From NCBI GenBank assembly GCA_002423125.1, contig DIUW01000019.1, forward strand, positions 28,362 through 92,361: a stretch of DNA of 64,000 nucleotides, written 5' to 3'. Positions 8,533 through 17,427 of the stretch are shown in pieces (position 1 is the first letter of the stretch; the number at the start of each line of letters is the position of its first letter). This stretch comes from Legionellaceae bacterium UBA6148 (lineage in GTDB: Bacteria > Pseudomonadota > Gammaproteobacteria > Legionellales > Legionellaceae). Under the pieces are notes generated by a model. The model saw only the letters and a program-made list of their open reading frames with translations, had not been told where the DNA came from and ran no database searches. Position numbers and translations under genes: made by a program.

Positions 8533-9312
8533 TCACGCTGTTCTGAGTGCATAATTATCAATCAATCTAATCTCGCCAATGTTGACCGCTGCAAAACGAC
8601 GATGATCATGTTCCTCCACATAATCAACACGGATTCCAATTGCCGATAATTGCGCTAAAATATTATCGACTGGGATCGGTTGATGAAAAATTTGAGCAAA
8701 TTGTTCGGCAAGAGCGTATTGTTCGGGCGTGAGACGTTGATTGCGAGAGCTGTAGGGAAGTTGGCTTGGCTCACGTATCGTTGGGCATGCTTTTATTTCA
8801 ATATCCATAAAGAACGCATCGACCATATCGTGAATCAGTTGAAACTGTTGATAATCTTTTTCACCAAAGTAGGCACGTGTTGGCCTGACTAGCTGTAGTA
8901 ATTTCATGACTACGGTTAATACGCCAGTAAAATGTCCGGGGCGGAAAAGTCCTTCCATCCGTTCAGTTTGTTGATTTTCGACGATTCGGAATTGATAGCC
9001 ATCTTTGTAAATTGCATTGTGGTCAGGGAGGAGACACACATCAACACCGGCTTGTTTGAGTAATTCAAGATCAGCATCCAGCGGACGTGGGTAGAGAGCG
9101 AAATCATCAGGATTATTAAACTGAGTTTGATTCACGAAAAGGCTCACGACGGTCAGGTCATTTTCTTGTTGGCTCGTTTTCATTAGCGAAACGTGTCCTT
9201 TGTGTAGCACGCCCATCGTTGGAATAAATCCGATGGATTGATCGCTGGGGCAAGCGTTACGAAACGCTCGCCATTGAGAAAGATCTTGAATGAGTTGTAT
9301 GGGGTTAGGCAT
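8533..9312 (-). CDS. panC: Pantoate-beta-alanine ligase (pantothenate synthetase)
   Basis: 259 residues from ATG 9312, which overlaps the panB stop by eight bases; the upstream extension to 9357 is unlikely. The enzyme joins pantoate and beta-alanine using ATP to make pantothenate. [17 protein letters not shown] carries the HxGH nucleotidyl-transferase motif, and [10 protein letters not shown] and YFGEKDYQQ (KDYQQ) match the family. A later segment, YSSRNQRL, corresponds to the conserved SSRN motif. It is coupled to panB. No panD is seen in the window. Confidence 0.95.
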   Translation of the reverse strand: MPNPIQLIQDLSQWRAFRNACPSDQSIGFIPTMGVLHKGHVSLMKTSQQENDLTVVSLFVNQTQFNNPDDFALYPRPLDADLELLKQAGVDVCLLPDHNAIYKDGYQFRIVENQQTERMEGLFRPGHFTGVLTVVMKLLQLVRPTRAYFGEKDYQQFQLIHDMVDAFFMDIEIKACPTIREPSQLPYSSRNQRLTPEQYALAEQFAQIFHQPIPVDNILAQLSAIGIRVDYVEEHDHRRFAAVNIGEIRLIDNYALRTA

Positions 9313-10096
9313 AAGTATGCTCACTTGCTGGGAAATGGCTTTGTTGAACGTGATCAACGTACGAGTTAATGGCGTGCAATAGAATCTCTTTTCCTTCTAC
9401 AAAACGCCTAACGAAGCGAGGTGTGAATGTGGTTTGTAAGCCGAGCATGTCGTGCCAAACAAGAACTTGGCCATCGGTTTCTGCGCCCGCTCCAATGCCG
9501 ATCACGGGGATAGTTACTGTTTCAGTGATGGTTTTAGCAAGTGGACTCGGGATGCATTCCACTACCAATGCAAAGCAGCCGGCAGTTTCGAGACGTTGAG
9601 CTTGCTGTATCAGTTGCGCGGCTTGCTCTTGTTCTCTTCCTTGGATGCGGTAACCGCCCAGTTGATGCACTGATTGAGGCGTGAGACCGATATGTCCCAT
9701 GACAGGGACTCCAGAAATGGCTAAGTGCTCGATGGTTTGACAGACATCGTCATCAGCTCCCTCTAATTTTATTGCGTGTGCTCCGGCCTGAATTAATTGT
9801 TTCACATGCGTCATCGTCTCACTCCGGGAGATTCGATGGCATAGAAACGGTAAGTCACTGATTAAAAATTGTTTTTTTAATCCGCGTGCGACTGCGGCGG
9901 TGTGTAAAACCATCATCTCAATCGTTGCCATAACCGTGCTGTTATACCCGTGGACGGCCATTGCGACCGAATCACCGACTAATACACAGTCAACGTTGGA
10001 TTCGGCAATCATACATGCGGATGGATAGTCATAACACGTTAGCATGCTTATTTTTTGCGCGAGTTCTTTTTTGATTTTGAAGTCGAGTTTGTTCAT
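9305..10096 (-). CDS. panB: 3-methyl-2-oxobutanoate hydroxymethyltransferase
   Basis: 263 residues. PanB adds a hydroxymethyl group from methylene-THF to 2-oxoisovalerate, giving ketopantoate. [13 protein letters not shown] near the N-terminus, [17 protein letters not shown] (metal-binding DS motif), KLEGADDD and [21 protein letters not shown] are family motifs, and [20 protein letters not shown] is the C-terminal signature. The ribosome-binding GGGAG (10109-10105, minus) lies within a short hairpin; see the separate entry. It is the first gene of panB-panC-phosphatidyltransferase-hda. Confidence 0.96.
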   Translation of the reverse strand: MNKLDFKIKKELAQKISMLTCYDYPSACMIAESNVDCVLVGDSVAMAVHGYNSTVMATIEMMVLHTAAVARGLKKQFLISDLPFLCHRISRSETMTHVKQLIQAGAHAIKLEGADDDVCQTIEHLAISGVPVMGHIGLTPQSVHQLGGYRIQGREQEQAAQLIQQAQRLETAGCFALVVECIPSPLAKTITETVTIPVIGIGAGAETDGQVLVWHDMLGLQTTFTPRFVRRFVEGKEILLHAINSYVDHVQQSHFPASEHTYA

Positions 10097-10100
10097 GAAC

Positions 10101-10122
10101 GTATCTCCCGTTGGTGAGATAC
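10101..10122 (-). promoter_or_regulatory. Hairpin covering the panB ribosome-binding site
   Basis: On the minus strand, GTATCTC and GAGATAC form a perfect 7-bp stem with an 8-base loop. The 3' arm contains the end of the GGGAG Shine-Dalgarno sequence, which sits eight bases from the panB ATG. The fold would partly hide the ribosome-binding site, so it could modulate panB translation. The structure is visible in the sequence; the role is inference. Confidence 0.35.
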
Positions 10123-10389
10123 GGATAGGGTGTTACCAGGTACCTGTCGCATGGATCAAGTCCTCCTCAGTGTCGGTTGAGTATTGTATTGGGTCGTTGC
10201 TCACGTGGGAGTCAACGCGTTGGGTGATTATAGTTAATTTAGGCTATCGAATGCAACGCTCAATATCTGCGTATGAAATCCGAGCCGCGACCGTTAGGGA
10301 GCGGAAAAGTTAAATTGCCATAGTTCGATTTACGTTTTCAAATACAGTCATTGGTAAGCCTTATTCATTAACAACTGTAAATGAGTGCA

Positions 10390-12090
10390 TTAGTGCAAGC
10401 TCAATTGGTTAGACATGTCCGCCAAGATATCTACGCCCGCTTTGTTTGCCGTATCACTCATTTTTTGAGAATTAGCCATACTGAAAAATATAAAATGATG
10501 TGCGTGAGATGTTTCAAAGCTTTTTGGGGAAAATTCATTCTTGCCTACCCGCTGATTGTTCAAAAGTTCAAGGGCCATCCCCAACATTGGAAACCATTGC
10601 AATGGATGCCGTAATAAATCCATATCTGCGCCCTCTGGAACTTGGCCAAATATCGAAAATAGATGAAGGTCACTTAATTGAAGTTCGTTTTTTAAGAACA
10701 GATACGTAGGGTGATTGTTTATAAATTTCAAAAATAATTCTTTAGGAGTTAACGTCATTTGCGATTTTTTAATTTCCTCCTTAAACATATTTTTAATTAA
10801 GAGTATTCTATCTAGCTGCGCCCCTACCGCGGCAGGTGAAAAAAGATTTTTTTGGCGGTGATAAGCGAGTAAACGCTCTGGATTTAATGAAGCAAGCGTT
10901 TTTTCTATAATCTCCCTGGTGAAAGGAGCATTCGCTTGTGGTAAACCGGCTAACCATAGACGAATAGGAAATACATTTTTAATGTCCTTTTCAACAGCCG
11001 GGTTCTTTCCATTTATCATAGGAATTTTTTTTGTAATATTATAATTATCTTCAGGCATAATCCGTTCATGATCAATGCTATGAAGCACCACTACATCATT
11101 GTGATCATCATATTCAAAAAGAGTATTTTGAAGATTGGCATCTTGAGAACCTAAGATGAGATGTAATAAGAAATTTTCTTGAAAGGATGGAAGGCTAATT
11201 TTTTGTAGTGTATTTTTAGCTTCAGCATGTTGTGATGGGCTGCATATTTGTGCATAAAGCGTTTGTCCATCGTTGGCCTTAGGCATAAACTTTTGGATAT
11301 GTAGTAACTTCAATCCCTCATCTTTTTGCGCTTTAGTTCGATAAACCGCATTTTTTAAATTAAATATGAATTTAGCAATGGCATTTTGTACTTCTGGGGA
11401 TTCCTTTTTTCGCTCATCTATTAATTGTTTTATTTTTTCTCGAGAAGGAACGAGCCTTGTATTGGGCATAGAAAGGAACTGGTTGTGCAAGACGTCAGTT
11501 CCTGCGATTGTATTTGATGGAATTAAACCTTCAAATCCAATGATTTCCGCCATTTCACGAGCAGCAACCTCTGAAAGCCCATCTCTAGCTGCGACAGTTT
11601 TTATATATAATTGATTTGCTTGACTCGTTGCTTTAATTGCAGGGTTACGGGTCGCATGAAAAAGCGTTTCGAGATTTAACGTATCCTCAGTTTCGAAAAT
11701 AAGTGGCGGATTTGCCACTGCTTTTTCCATTTTTTTATTATCATGAGATAGATTTAAATGAGATCCTGCAAGCAGTTCCTGAGAACACACCACTCGGCGA
11801 TTTAGATATAAATCAATTTCGTTGCTTAAATTTTTCCCATTATTTTCTGTCTTCAGTTGCACTAATCGTTGATTTTGCTGATTATAGAAAAAATTTGAGA
11901 GCTGAGTAAACAAAGCAATTGTCCCCGCCGCAAGGAGAGGAAGTGCGACAACCAGTCCCCATAAGGGTGGAAAAAATGCGGTTGCTTGAATAAGGAGTAT
12001 AGAAATGGCTAAGGATACTAAAGATACTCTCAAGTAATGTCGATTATTTAATTGAAACCAAAAATGCCAAAAACGATTGTATTGGAACAC
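10390..12090 (-). CDS. Membrane-anchored protein kinase-/PI-kinase-like protein, candidate effector
   Basis: 566 residues from a GTG start with GAGGAG upstream. Two N-terminal TM helices (about 22-40 and 43-63) precede a soluble domain. That domain shows the order of motifs seen in atypical (PI3/4K- or HipA-like) kinases: LYIKT (Lys near 164, beta3-like), EVAAREMAEIIGFEGLIP (alphaC-like), LLHIQKFMP (hinge-like), GSQDANLQNTLF (catalytic Asp 317, Asn 322) and HSIDHERIMP (metal-binding Asp 340). I infer a kinase fold, not a substrate. A monocistronic gene and a eukaryotic-style catalytic core with membrane anchors suit a host-directed effector, which is also inference. Confidence 0.6.
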   Translation of the reverse strand: MFQYNRFWHFWFQLNNRHYLRVSLVSLAISILLIQATAFFPPLWGLVVALPLLAAGTIALFTQLSNFFYNQQNQRLVQLKTENNGKNLSNEIDLYLNRRVVCSQELLAGSHLNLSHDNKKMEKAVANPPLIFETEDTLNLETLFHATRNPAIKATSQANQLYIKTVAARDGLSEVAAREMAEIIGFEGLIPSNTIAGTDVLHNQFLSMPNTRLVPSREKIKQLIDERKKESPEVQNAIAKFIFNLKNAVYRTKAQKDEGLKLLHIQKFMPKANDGQTLYAQICSPSQHAEAKNTLQKISLPSFQENFLLHLILGSQDANLQNTLFEYDDHNDVVVLHSIDHERIMPEDNYNITKKIPMINGKNPAVEKDIKNVFPIRLWLAGLPQANAPFTREIIEKTLASLNPERLLAYHRQKNLFSPAAVGAQLDRILLIKNMFKEEIKKSQMTLTPKELFLKFINNHPTYLFLKNELQLSDLHLFSIFGQVPEGADMDLLRHPLQWFPMLGMALELLNNQRVGKNEFSPKSFETSHAHHFIFFSMANSQKMSDTANKAGVDILADMSNQLSLH

Positions 12091-12210
12091 GTCAACTCCT
12101 CAAAAGAAATATTAAAAATCATAGTGTCCATAATTGTAACATTCATCGACATTTTAAACAAGAAGTAACTCCCCATGTCTTAGGGCTCATCTAAATGTAC
12201 GCAAAAATTC

Positions 12211-12280
12211 GTCATTGCGAATGCAGTGAAGCAACCCAGGGTTTAAAGCACGGAACCCTAGATTGCTTCCTCGCAATGAC
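12211..12280. repeat. Imperfect palindromic intergenic repeat (GTCATTGCGA type)
   Basis: GTCATTGCGA (12211-12220) and TCGCAATGAC (12271-12280) form a perfect 10-bp outer stem. Inner arms containing GAAGCAA and TTGCTTC also pair, giving a long cruciform. Repeats of this GTCATTGCGAg..GAAGCAA type are widespread between genes in several bacterial groups. It lies in the 295-base gap between fusA and the kinase-like gene and could end transcription from fusA. Confidence 0.6.
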
Positions 12281-12306
12281 AATTATGTGACAACCGCATA
12301 GGCAGG
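12275..12306. repeat. 32-bp dispersed repeat, copy 1
   Basis: The sequence AATGACAATTATGTGACAAC..GGCAGG at this place recurs in inverted orientation at 45918-45949 with a single mismatch. Both copies sit in gaps next to effector-like minus-strand genes. It follows directly on the palindrome at 12211-12280, so both may be parts of one repeat family. Confidence 0.55.
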
Positions 12307-12385
12307 AAAAACTTATCCAATGGATATAGATTGAAAGCCCCATCCGAGTTATCCCGATGGAGCTTTTGACGCATTACGCACGATC

Positions 12386-14479
12386 TTACTTAGCAGCGGC
12401 GGCAGCCTTCTTTTCTTTCTCTTTAGCAATGACAGCCTCAGCTACACTGTTTGGGCAAGCAGCATAGTGAGAGAACTCCATTGAGAATTGACCACGACCA
12501 GATGTAAGGGTACGTAACGTGCTGATGTAACCAAACATTTCTGAAAGAGGAACATCGGCTTTAATGCGTACGCCTGTTGCGCTGGGTTCTTGCCCAGAGA
12601 TCATACCGCGACGACGGTTCAAGTCACCAATGACATCGCCCACATTATCTTCTGTACTATAAACGTCAACTTTCATAATTGGCTCAAGCAATTGTGGAGC
12701 TGCTTTGGGTATGGATTGACGAAAAGCGCCTTTTGCCGCAATTTCAAATGCAATGGCTGAAGAGTCAACGGCATGAAAACCACCGTCGATGATGTTCACT
12801 GCAACATCCAATACAGGGAAACCTGCCAGAGTACCCGTGCTCATCATTGAGCGGAAACCTTTCTCAAGTGCAGGGAAGTATTCTTTCGGGACACTACCAC
12901 CAACGCAAGAGGTGATGAACGTGAACCCACTGTTTGCTTCACCTGGTGCAATCGTGTAGTCAATCTTAGCATATTGACCAGAACCACCGGATTGTTTCTT
13001 ATGGGTGTAGCTGTCTTCAACCAGTTTGGTTATGGTTTCGCGATAAGCAACCTGTGGCTGACCCACTATCAATTCAACATCGTAAGTACGTTTCAGAATA
13101 TCCACTTTAATATCAAGATGTAATTCACCCATACCACGAAGAATGGTTTCACCTGAATCGATATCAGTTTCAACTCTAAACGTCGGATCTTCTGCAACCA
13201 TTTTACCAATAGCAATACTCATTTTTTCAGTTGAACCTTTATCTTTTGGCGTAACAGAAATTGAGATAACGGGCTCAGGGAAAATCATTGCTTCAAGCGT
13301 GCATTCATGTTTGGGATCGCAAAGCGTATGACCCGTTCGAACGTTTTTCATGCCTAAGATAGCAATAATGTCACCTGCTTCAGCACTTTGTAATTCATTC
13401 CGCTCATCCGCCTGCATTTCAACCATACGACCCACTCGTTCAGTTTTACCGGTAAAAGAGTTCAGAATGGTATCGCCTTTATTCAATTTTCCTGAATATA
13501 TCCGTATGAATGTTAGAGCACCATAACGGTCATCCATGATTTTAAATGCCAAGGCACGGAATGGCTCATCAGGAGAGACGATCGCAAACTGACCGTTTGG
13601 CTCACCTTCAGCATCTGTCAATGGTTGTGGATTCACTTCGTGAGGAGCAGGTAAATAGTCAACCACTGCGTCAAGCAATAATTGCATCCCTTTATTTTTA
13701 AAGGCTGAGCCACAATAAGTTGGGAAGAAGACTAATTCTAATGTCCCTTTACGAACACAACGTTTAATGTCTTCTATCGACGGCTCTTCACCTTCGATGT
13801 AAGCCATGAGTAAATCATCATCCAACTCAAGTGCTGTTTCAATGAGTTGCTTACGATATATTTCAACGTCCTCAAGCATATCGGCGGGGACATCCGTAAT
13901 CGTGTAATTTTCGGGTTGTCCTGTTTCGTCCCAAACATAGGCTTGGCGGGTTAATAAATCAACAACCCCTACGAAGTCATCTTCAATACCAATTGGCAAC
14001 GTCATGATTAATGGGTGTGCGCCCAATACCTTTTCCACTTGCGCGGTCACTTTCAAAAAATTCGCGCCGATACGGTCAAGTTTATTGACAAAAATCAATC
14101 GAGATACTTTTGAATTGTTCGCATAACGCCAGTTGGTCTCTGACTGAGGCTCAACGCCACCAGAGCCACAAAATACACCGATCCCACCATCGAGTACTTT
14201 CAGGGATCGATAGACTTCTACAGTGAAGTCAACGTGTCCAGGTGTATCGATAATGTTGAAACGAGTCCCTTTCCAGCTACAACTGACCGCTGCCGATTGG
14301 ATCGTAATGCCACGCTCGGCTTCCTGTACCATGAAATCAGTTGTTGATTCACCTTCGTGAACTTCGCCTATCCTGTGAATTTTACCAGTAAGCTTAAGAA
14401 TACGTTCGGTAGTAGTCGTTTTTCCGGCATCTACGTGGGCGAAGATACCAATGTTTCTATAAAGGTTTAGATCAGTCAT
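12386..14479 (-). CDS. fusA: Elongation factor G
   Basis: 697 residues, typical of bacterial EF-G, the GTPase that drives ribosomal translocation. The G1 motif [16 protein letters not shown]3 DTPGHVDFT and G4 NKLDRIG are intact, and domains II-V follow through [16 protein letters not shown] and [26 protein letters not shown]. It ends in an Ala/Lys-rich tail ([11 protein letters not shown]). It stands apart from the usual str operon (no rpsL, rpsG or tuf here). tRNA-Pro is transcribed divergently about 145 bases upstream. Confidence 0.97.
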   Translation of the reverse strand: MTDLNLYRNIGIFAHVDAGKTTTTERILKLTGKIHRIGEVHEGESTTDFMVQEAERGITIQSAAVSCSWKGTRFNIIDTPGHVDFTVEVYRSLKVLDGGIGVFCGSGGVEPQSETNWRYANNSKVSRLIFVNKLDRIGANFLKVTAQVEKVLGAHPLIMTLPIGIEDDFVGVVDLLTRQAYVWDETGQPENYTITDVPADMLEDVEIYRKQLIETALELDDDLLMAYIEGEEPSIEDIKRCVRKGTLELVFFPTYCGSAFKNKGMQLLLDAVVDYLPAPHEVNPQPLTDAEGEPNGQFAIVSPDEPFRALAFKIMDDRYGALTFIRIYSGKLNKGDTILNSFTGKTERVGRMVEMQADERNELQSAEAGDIIAILGMKNVRTGHTLCDPKHECTLEAMIFPEPVISISVTPKDKGSTEKMSIAIGKMVAEDPTFRVETDIDSGETILRGMGELHLDIKVDILKRTYDVELIVGQPQVAYRETITKLVEDSYTHKKQSGGSGQYAKIDYTIAPGEANSGFTFITSCVGGSVPKEYFPALEKGFRSMMSTGTLAGFPVLDVAVNIIDGGFHAVDSSAIAFEIAAKGAFRQSIPKAAPQLLEPIMKVDVYSTEDNVGDVIGDLNRRRGMISGQEPSATGVRIKADVPLSEMFGYISTLRTLTSGRGQFSMEFSHYAACPNSVAEAVIAKEKEKKAAAAAK

Positions 14480-14624
14480 AGCGCTCTTAGTTTGGTGGAT
14501 TAAAAAAATAGACGCCTAGTATACAGTATTTTATACAAATTAAAGAACCAATTTAATCACGCTTAGCTAAAAGTATAATTCTTCTTGTTAATATGACCGA
14601 TCCGAGTTAACATCCTCCCTCAGT

Positions 14625-14701
14625 CGGGGCGTAGCGCAGCCTGGTAGCGCACTAGCATGGGGTGCTAGGGGTCGAAAGTTCGAATCTTTCCGTCCCGACC
14701 A
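14625..14701 (+). tRNA. tRNA-Pro (anticodon GGG)
   Basis: 77 bases including an encoded CCA. The acceptor CGGGGCG pairs with CGTCCCG (one G-U), the D arm is GCGCAGCCTGGTAGCGC, the anticodon stem CTAGC/GCTAG encloses loop ATGGGGT (anticodon GGG), and the T arm contains TTCGAAT. Decayed integrase genes begin 300 bases downstream, so this tRNA was probably the attachment site of an integrative element. Confidence 0.95.
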
Positions 14702-14872
14702 ATCGTAGTAAGGTTTCTACGTGAATATAATTTTGATTTTTCTTTTTTTGGTACCTGTCTTGGTACCGATTCATAAAAGTGTCTTTTTTTATTTATGGCC
14801 CCTTTCAAATATGATTTAGTCGATGTTTATTGCCATTATTGTACCGTGCGCGGTATAGCCATAAATTAATGA

Positions 14873-14899
14873 ATAAAAAAAGCCCCAATGACGGGGCTT
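14873..14899 (-). terminator. Rho-independent terminator of the integrase pair
   Basis: AAGCCCC/GGGGCTT stem with a short loop, followed on the minus strand by seven T residues. It lies 105 bases past the end of the integrase remnant. The rest of the 14702-15003 gap is AT-rich and holds a small GGTACC-flanked palindrome (14750-14767); no gene was seen in it. Confidence 0.7.
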
Positions 14900-15003
14900 A
14901 ATGATTAGAAAAAACATGAGTACGTCCTTGCGCTTCTAGCGAAAAATAATCGTTGATAAATAAATCACGGGAAAAAGTCTCGTGATTGATATTATTCAAT
15001 ATT

Positions 15004-15584
15004 TCAAAAAAGATAGATGCGTGTAATTGCCAATCGAGAATGGCCTAATTCCCGACTGATTATCTCCCGAGCTTGGCGATCGATTGCTCGTTCATTAGCA
15101 TTTAATGATTGGCTGGATCTTCCTCCTGCAATTGGACAAAGCCAGCCGATGTTCTGTGGATCCAATTGCCGAGTAAGTTCATGATATCGTCGCTGCGCAT
15201 AGGCGTGGCGAAGGCCGTGGCATTTACTCAAACCCATGTGCTTGGTTTGTACCTGATAATGGCTTAGGTGTTGTTTATAGGTTCGTTCTGTAGGGATCAA
15301 TGATTGCCCGGCCAGTACCTGTTGATTGGCTTTTAATAGCCATTGCCGCTGTTCATCGTCGCTGGATTCTTGCCTTGTTGCTTCCAATGCTCGACAAGAA
15401 TATGGACGTGCTTGGGCTTAAAGCCTTTAATGTGGCTTAAGAGATAGCCCTTTTCATGCAAGTCCTTTACGCACCGATTGAGCATGTGGCGCATGTCCGC
15501 TTTGCTAGCGTAGGAATAGTTTTTGATGCTCTTGATGCATTCATTAATGGAATATTGGGCACCGCGTAATTTTGATTTACTCAT
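15004..15584 (-). pseudogene. Tyrosine recombinase/integrase with internal deletion
   Basis: The N-terminal part (15584 down to about 15380, starting MSKSKLRGAQYSINE) is a SAM-like integrase N domain of the Phage_int_SAM_2 type, ending in KPKHVHILVEHWKQQGKNPAT. A different frame from about 15360 to 15004 carries the C-terminal catalytic half of the Integrase_1 type: KCHGLRHAYAQRRYHEL with the HxxR pair, ISRELGHSRLAITRIYL with the second His/Arg and the nucleophilic Tyr. The central segment that should hold the first catalytic Arg is missing and the frame shifts at the join. The gene is therefore broken. Its start overlaps the end of the upstream integrase by eight bases. Confidence 0.8.
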
Positions 15585-16311
15585 TGAGATACAACCACAG
15601 TGTGTTACGAGATTTAATCCCCATTTCATCACGAATCAACCCATTAAGCTGATAATGGCTGAGAATGGGGGACAACGCTGCTTTCAATTGCTGTGCATAA
15701 AGATAGCGATAACTTTTAGTGGCCGGCAATTTGTGAATTGTCAAAGCCTGACGCCATAGGCAACACACCATATCGTACCCATGCAACTGCATTATACATT
15801 TAGAACCACCGGAATATGCCGCCAGATTGGTGATGATGGTTTGTTGAAGCTCTGTGCGTAAAGGGATAACCCTGTCTGCAGAATTAAACGCAATTTCACG
15901 TGTGATCCAAAGGCTGTGTTCGCGAAAATGAATATCAGGAATAAACCGAATTGCTTCACCAAAGGTCAAGCCAAATAGTGTTTGCAAGGCCATAATAAAA
16001 CAAGCAGTTGGCTCGGTCATTATTGACCCGTCTGCCATTTGAACAGCAGTTTTTCTGATGCGTTTATACTGACGAGACAACCCCTGGCTTTGATTATCAA
16101 TGCCTGCCAGTTGGCAATCGATGCTATTTAGAAACCTCCTGATGACCGTCATGTATCCCATGATCGTGTCGGGTTGCATAGTTTGTTGTTGCCAGTGCTG
16201 TATTAATTGTTGAATATGCTGGGCTTTCAAATTAAGCCATGACGTTGGCACATCGCCCACAATAAATAAATTATCTATCATTTTATGAATGACAAAAGCA
16301 CGATAGGACAA
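15577..16311 (-). CDS. Degenerate tyrosine recombinase, probably inactive partner integrase
   Basis: 244 residues. Residues 20-65 form a SAM-like core-binding domain (HIQQLIQHWQQQTMQPDTIMGYMT). FGLTFGEAIRF at about 114 aligns with the GLRxEEAI motif that normally carries catalytic Arg I, but Thr stands there. The HxxR box appears as KSYRYLYAQQ without the His. The terminal SRNTLWLYL keeps the Tyr. It looks like a catalytically impaired recombinase arranged in tandem, with an 8-base overlap, with the broken integrase downstream. Such tandem recombinases occur in integrative elements. It could be an accessory subunit or a decaying gene. Confidence 0.7.
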   Translation of the reverse strand: MSYRAFVIHKMIDNLFIVGDVPTSWLNLKAQHIQQLIQHWQQQTMQPDTIMGYMTVIRRFLNSIDCQLAGIDNQSQGLSRQYKRIRKTAVQMADGSIMTEPTACFIMALQTLFGLTFGEAIRFIPDIHFREHSLWITREIAFNSADRVIPLRTELQQTIITNLAAYSGGSKCIMQLHGYDMVCCLWRQALTIHKLPATKSYRYLYAQQLKAALSPILSHYQLNGLIRDEMGIKSRNTLWLYLNE

Positions 16312-16358
16312 AATGCTTTAATGTATTGATTTTTAAATGTAAAAAAGAGGGTGATTTT

Positions 16359-16391
16359 CTGCATCACTGCGGAAGAATCGCAGTGACGCAG
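16359..16391. repeat. Strong hairpin upstream of the integrase pair
   Basis: CTGCATCACTGCG and CGCAGTGACGCAG pair over 12 of 13 positions around a 7-base loop. It sits in the 314-base gap between the divergent integrase and beta-barrel genes. The remaining gap (16392-16625) is AT-rich and shows no gene. The hairpin could be a recombinase or regulator site, or simply a terminator-like palindrome. Confidence 0.4.
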
Positions 16392-16625
16392 GCATTTGAG
16401 CGCATGGTTAATGTCATTAAATGGGCGCTGTAGCGTTATTTTGGAGCGATAATTTTCGCGAAATGAGTATATTGTTTGATGAAAAAAAATGGTACAAATG
16501 GGGGGGCGCGATTTTTATTACAAAATCGAATGCCCCATCGCAGGTTGATGGCGTAGAAACCAGCAATTTCAAAAATTGATGGGATGCATGGATTTATTGT
16601 CGAACAATCAGTATAAGGATATTTT

Positions 16626-17417
16626 ATGATTTTGATTAAACCAAAGACGTCTTTATTTGCGGCGGCCTTGTTCAGCTTTAGTGCTCAGGTGGCACTTGCA
16701 ACCAGTCAACCGCCAGCCAATAATAGCTCCTTAGCCTCCTTTATCAACACACTCCGTACCTCTCCTCTTGTTGCCACACTCAGTATTGGCCCTGTCTGGG
16801 AAAATGCGGGCCATCATCAATCGTTCTACTTAACGCCGACCATTGAAAAAGCGTATGCCCCCTCTGAATCAGCCCATGCCTTGGTGGATGGCGAGTTGTT
16901 TTTGGGCTGGCAGCATACGGTTCGCGAGGATTTACACGCTCAATTGGGCCTTGCCGTTGCCACCACGGGGAATGCGGACCTTTCAGGGGATATCTGGGAT
17001 GATGCGAGCTCGGCTTATAATAATTATCGCTACGCTTATCAAGTACAGCACACGCATATTGCGGTAAAGGGCAAGCTCTTAAGGGATACGCCATTTTACG
17101 CACTGAGGCCTTACCTCAGCGGAAGCTTGGGGCTTGGGTTCAATCGAGCGCATGATTTTAGTAATACGCCGACGCTCTTTCAAGCCGTTACAACGCCGAA
17201 TTTTGCCGACAACACCAGCACTTCGTTCACCTATACCTTAGGAATAGGCGTACAACGGGCACTAAAAGAGCACTGGCAGGCGGGGGTTGGTTATGAGTTT
17301 TCGGACTGGGGGAGTAGTCATTTAGGACGGTCACCTGGCCAAACGTTAAACAAAGGCTTGTCACTGAATCATCTCTACACCAATGGATTATTATTTAATT
17401 TAACCTGGACCGCGTAA
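16626..17417 (+). CDS. Outer-membrane beta-barrel protein (opacity/OMP family)
   Basis: 263 residues. The N-terminal signal peptide (residues 1-25, cleavage after AQVALA) is followed by alternating amphipathic strands ending in an aromatic-containing strand LLFNLTWTA, as in 8-stranded outer-membrane barrels. GFNRAHDF, YTLGIGVQRALKEHWQAGVGYEFSDWG and SLNHLYTNGLLFNL resemble the OMP_b-brl family common in Legionella. The next gene starts ten bases later and encodes an exported IPT/DUF1566 protein, so the two probably form an operon for surface structures. Exact function unknown. Confidence 0.75.
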   Translation: MILIKPKTSLFAAALFSFSAQVALATSQPPANNSSLASFINTLRTSPLVATLSIGPVWENAGHHQSFYLTPTIEKAYAPSESAHALVDGELFLGWQHTVREDLHAQLGLAVATTGNADLSGDIWDDASSAYNNYRYAYQVQHTHIAVKGKLLRDTPFYALRPYLSGSLGLGFNRAHDFSNTPTLFQAVTTPNFADNTSTSFTYTLGIGVQRALKEHWQAGVGYEFSDWGSSHLGRSPGQTLNKGLSLNHLYTNGLLFNLTWTA

Positions 17418-17427
17418 GGACATTGCC

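Noticed and set aside
16780..17103. Minus-strand 107-residue frame inside the beta-barrel gene
   Set aside because: Pro/His/Arg-rich shadow translation of the real gene with no ribosome-binding site.
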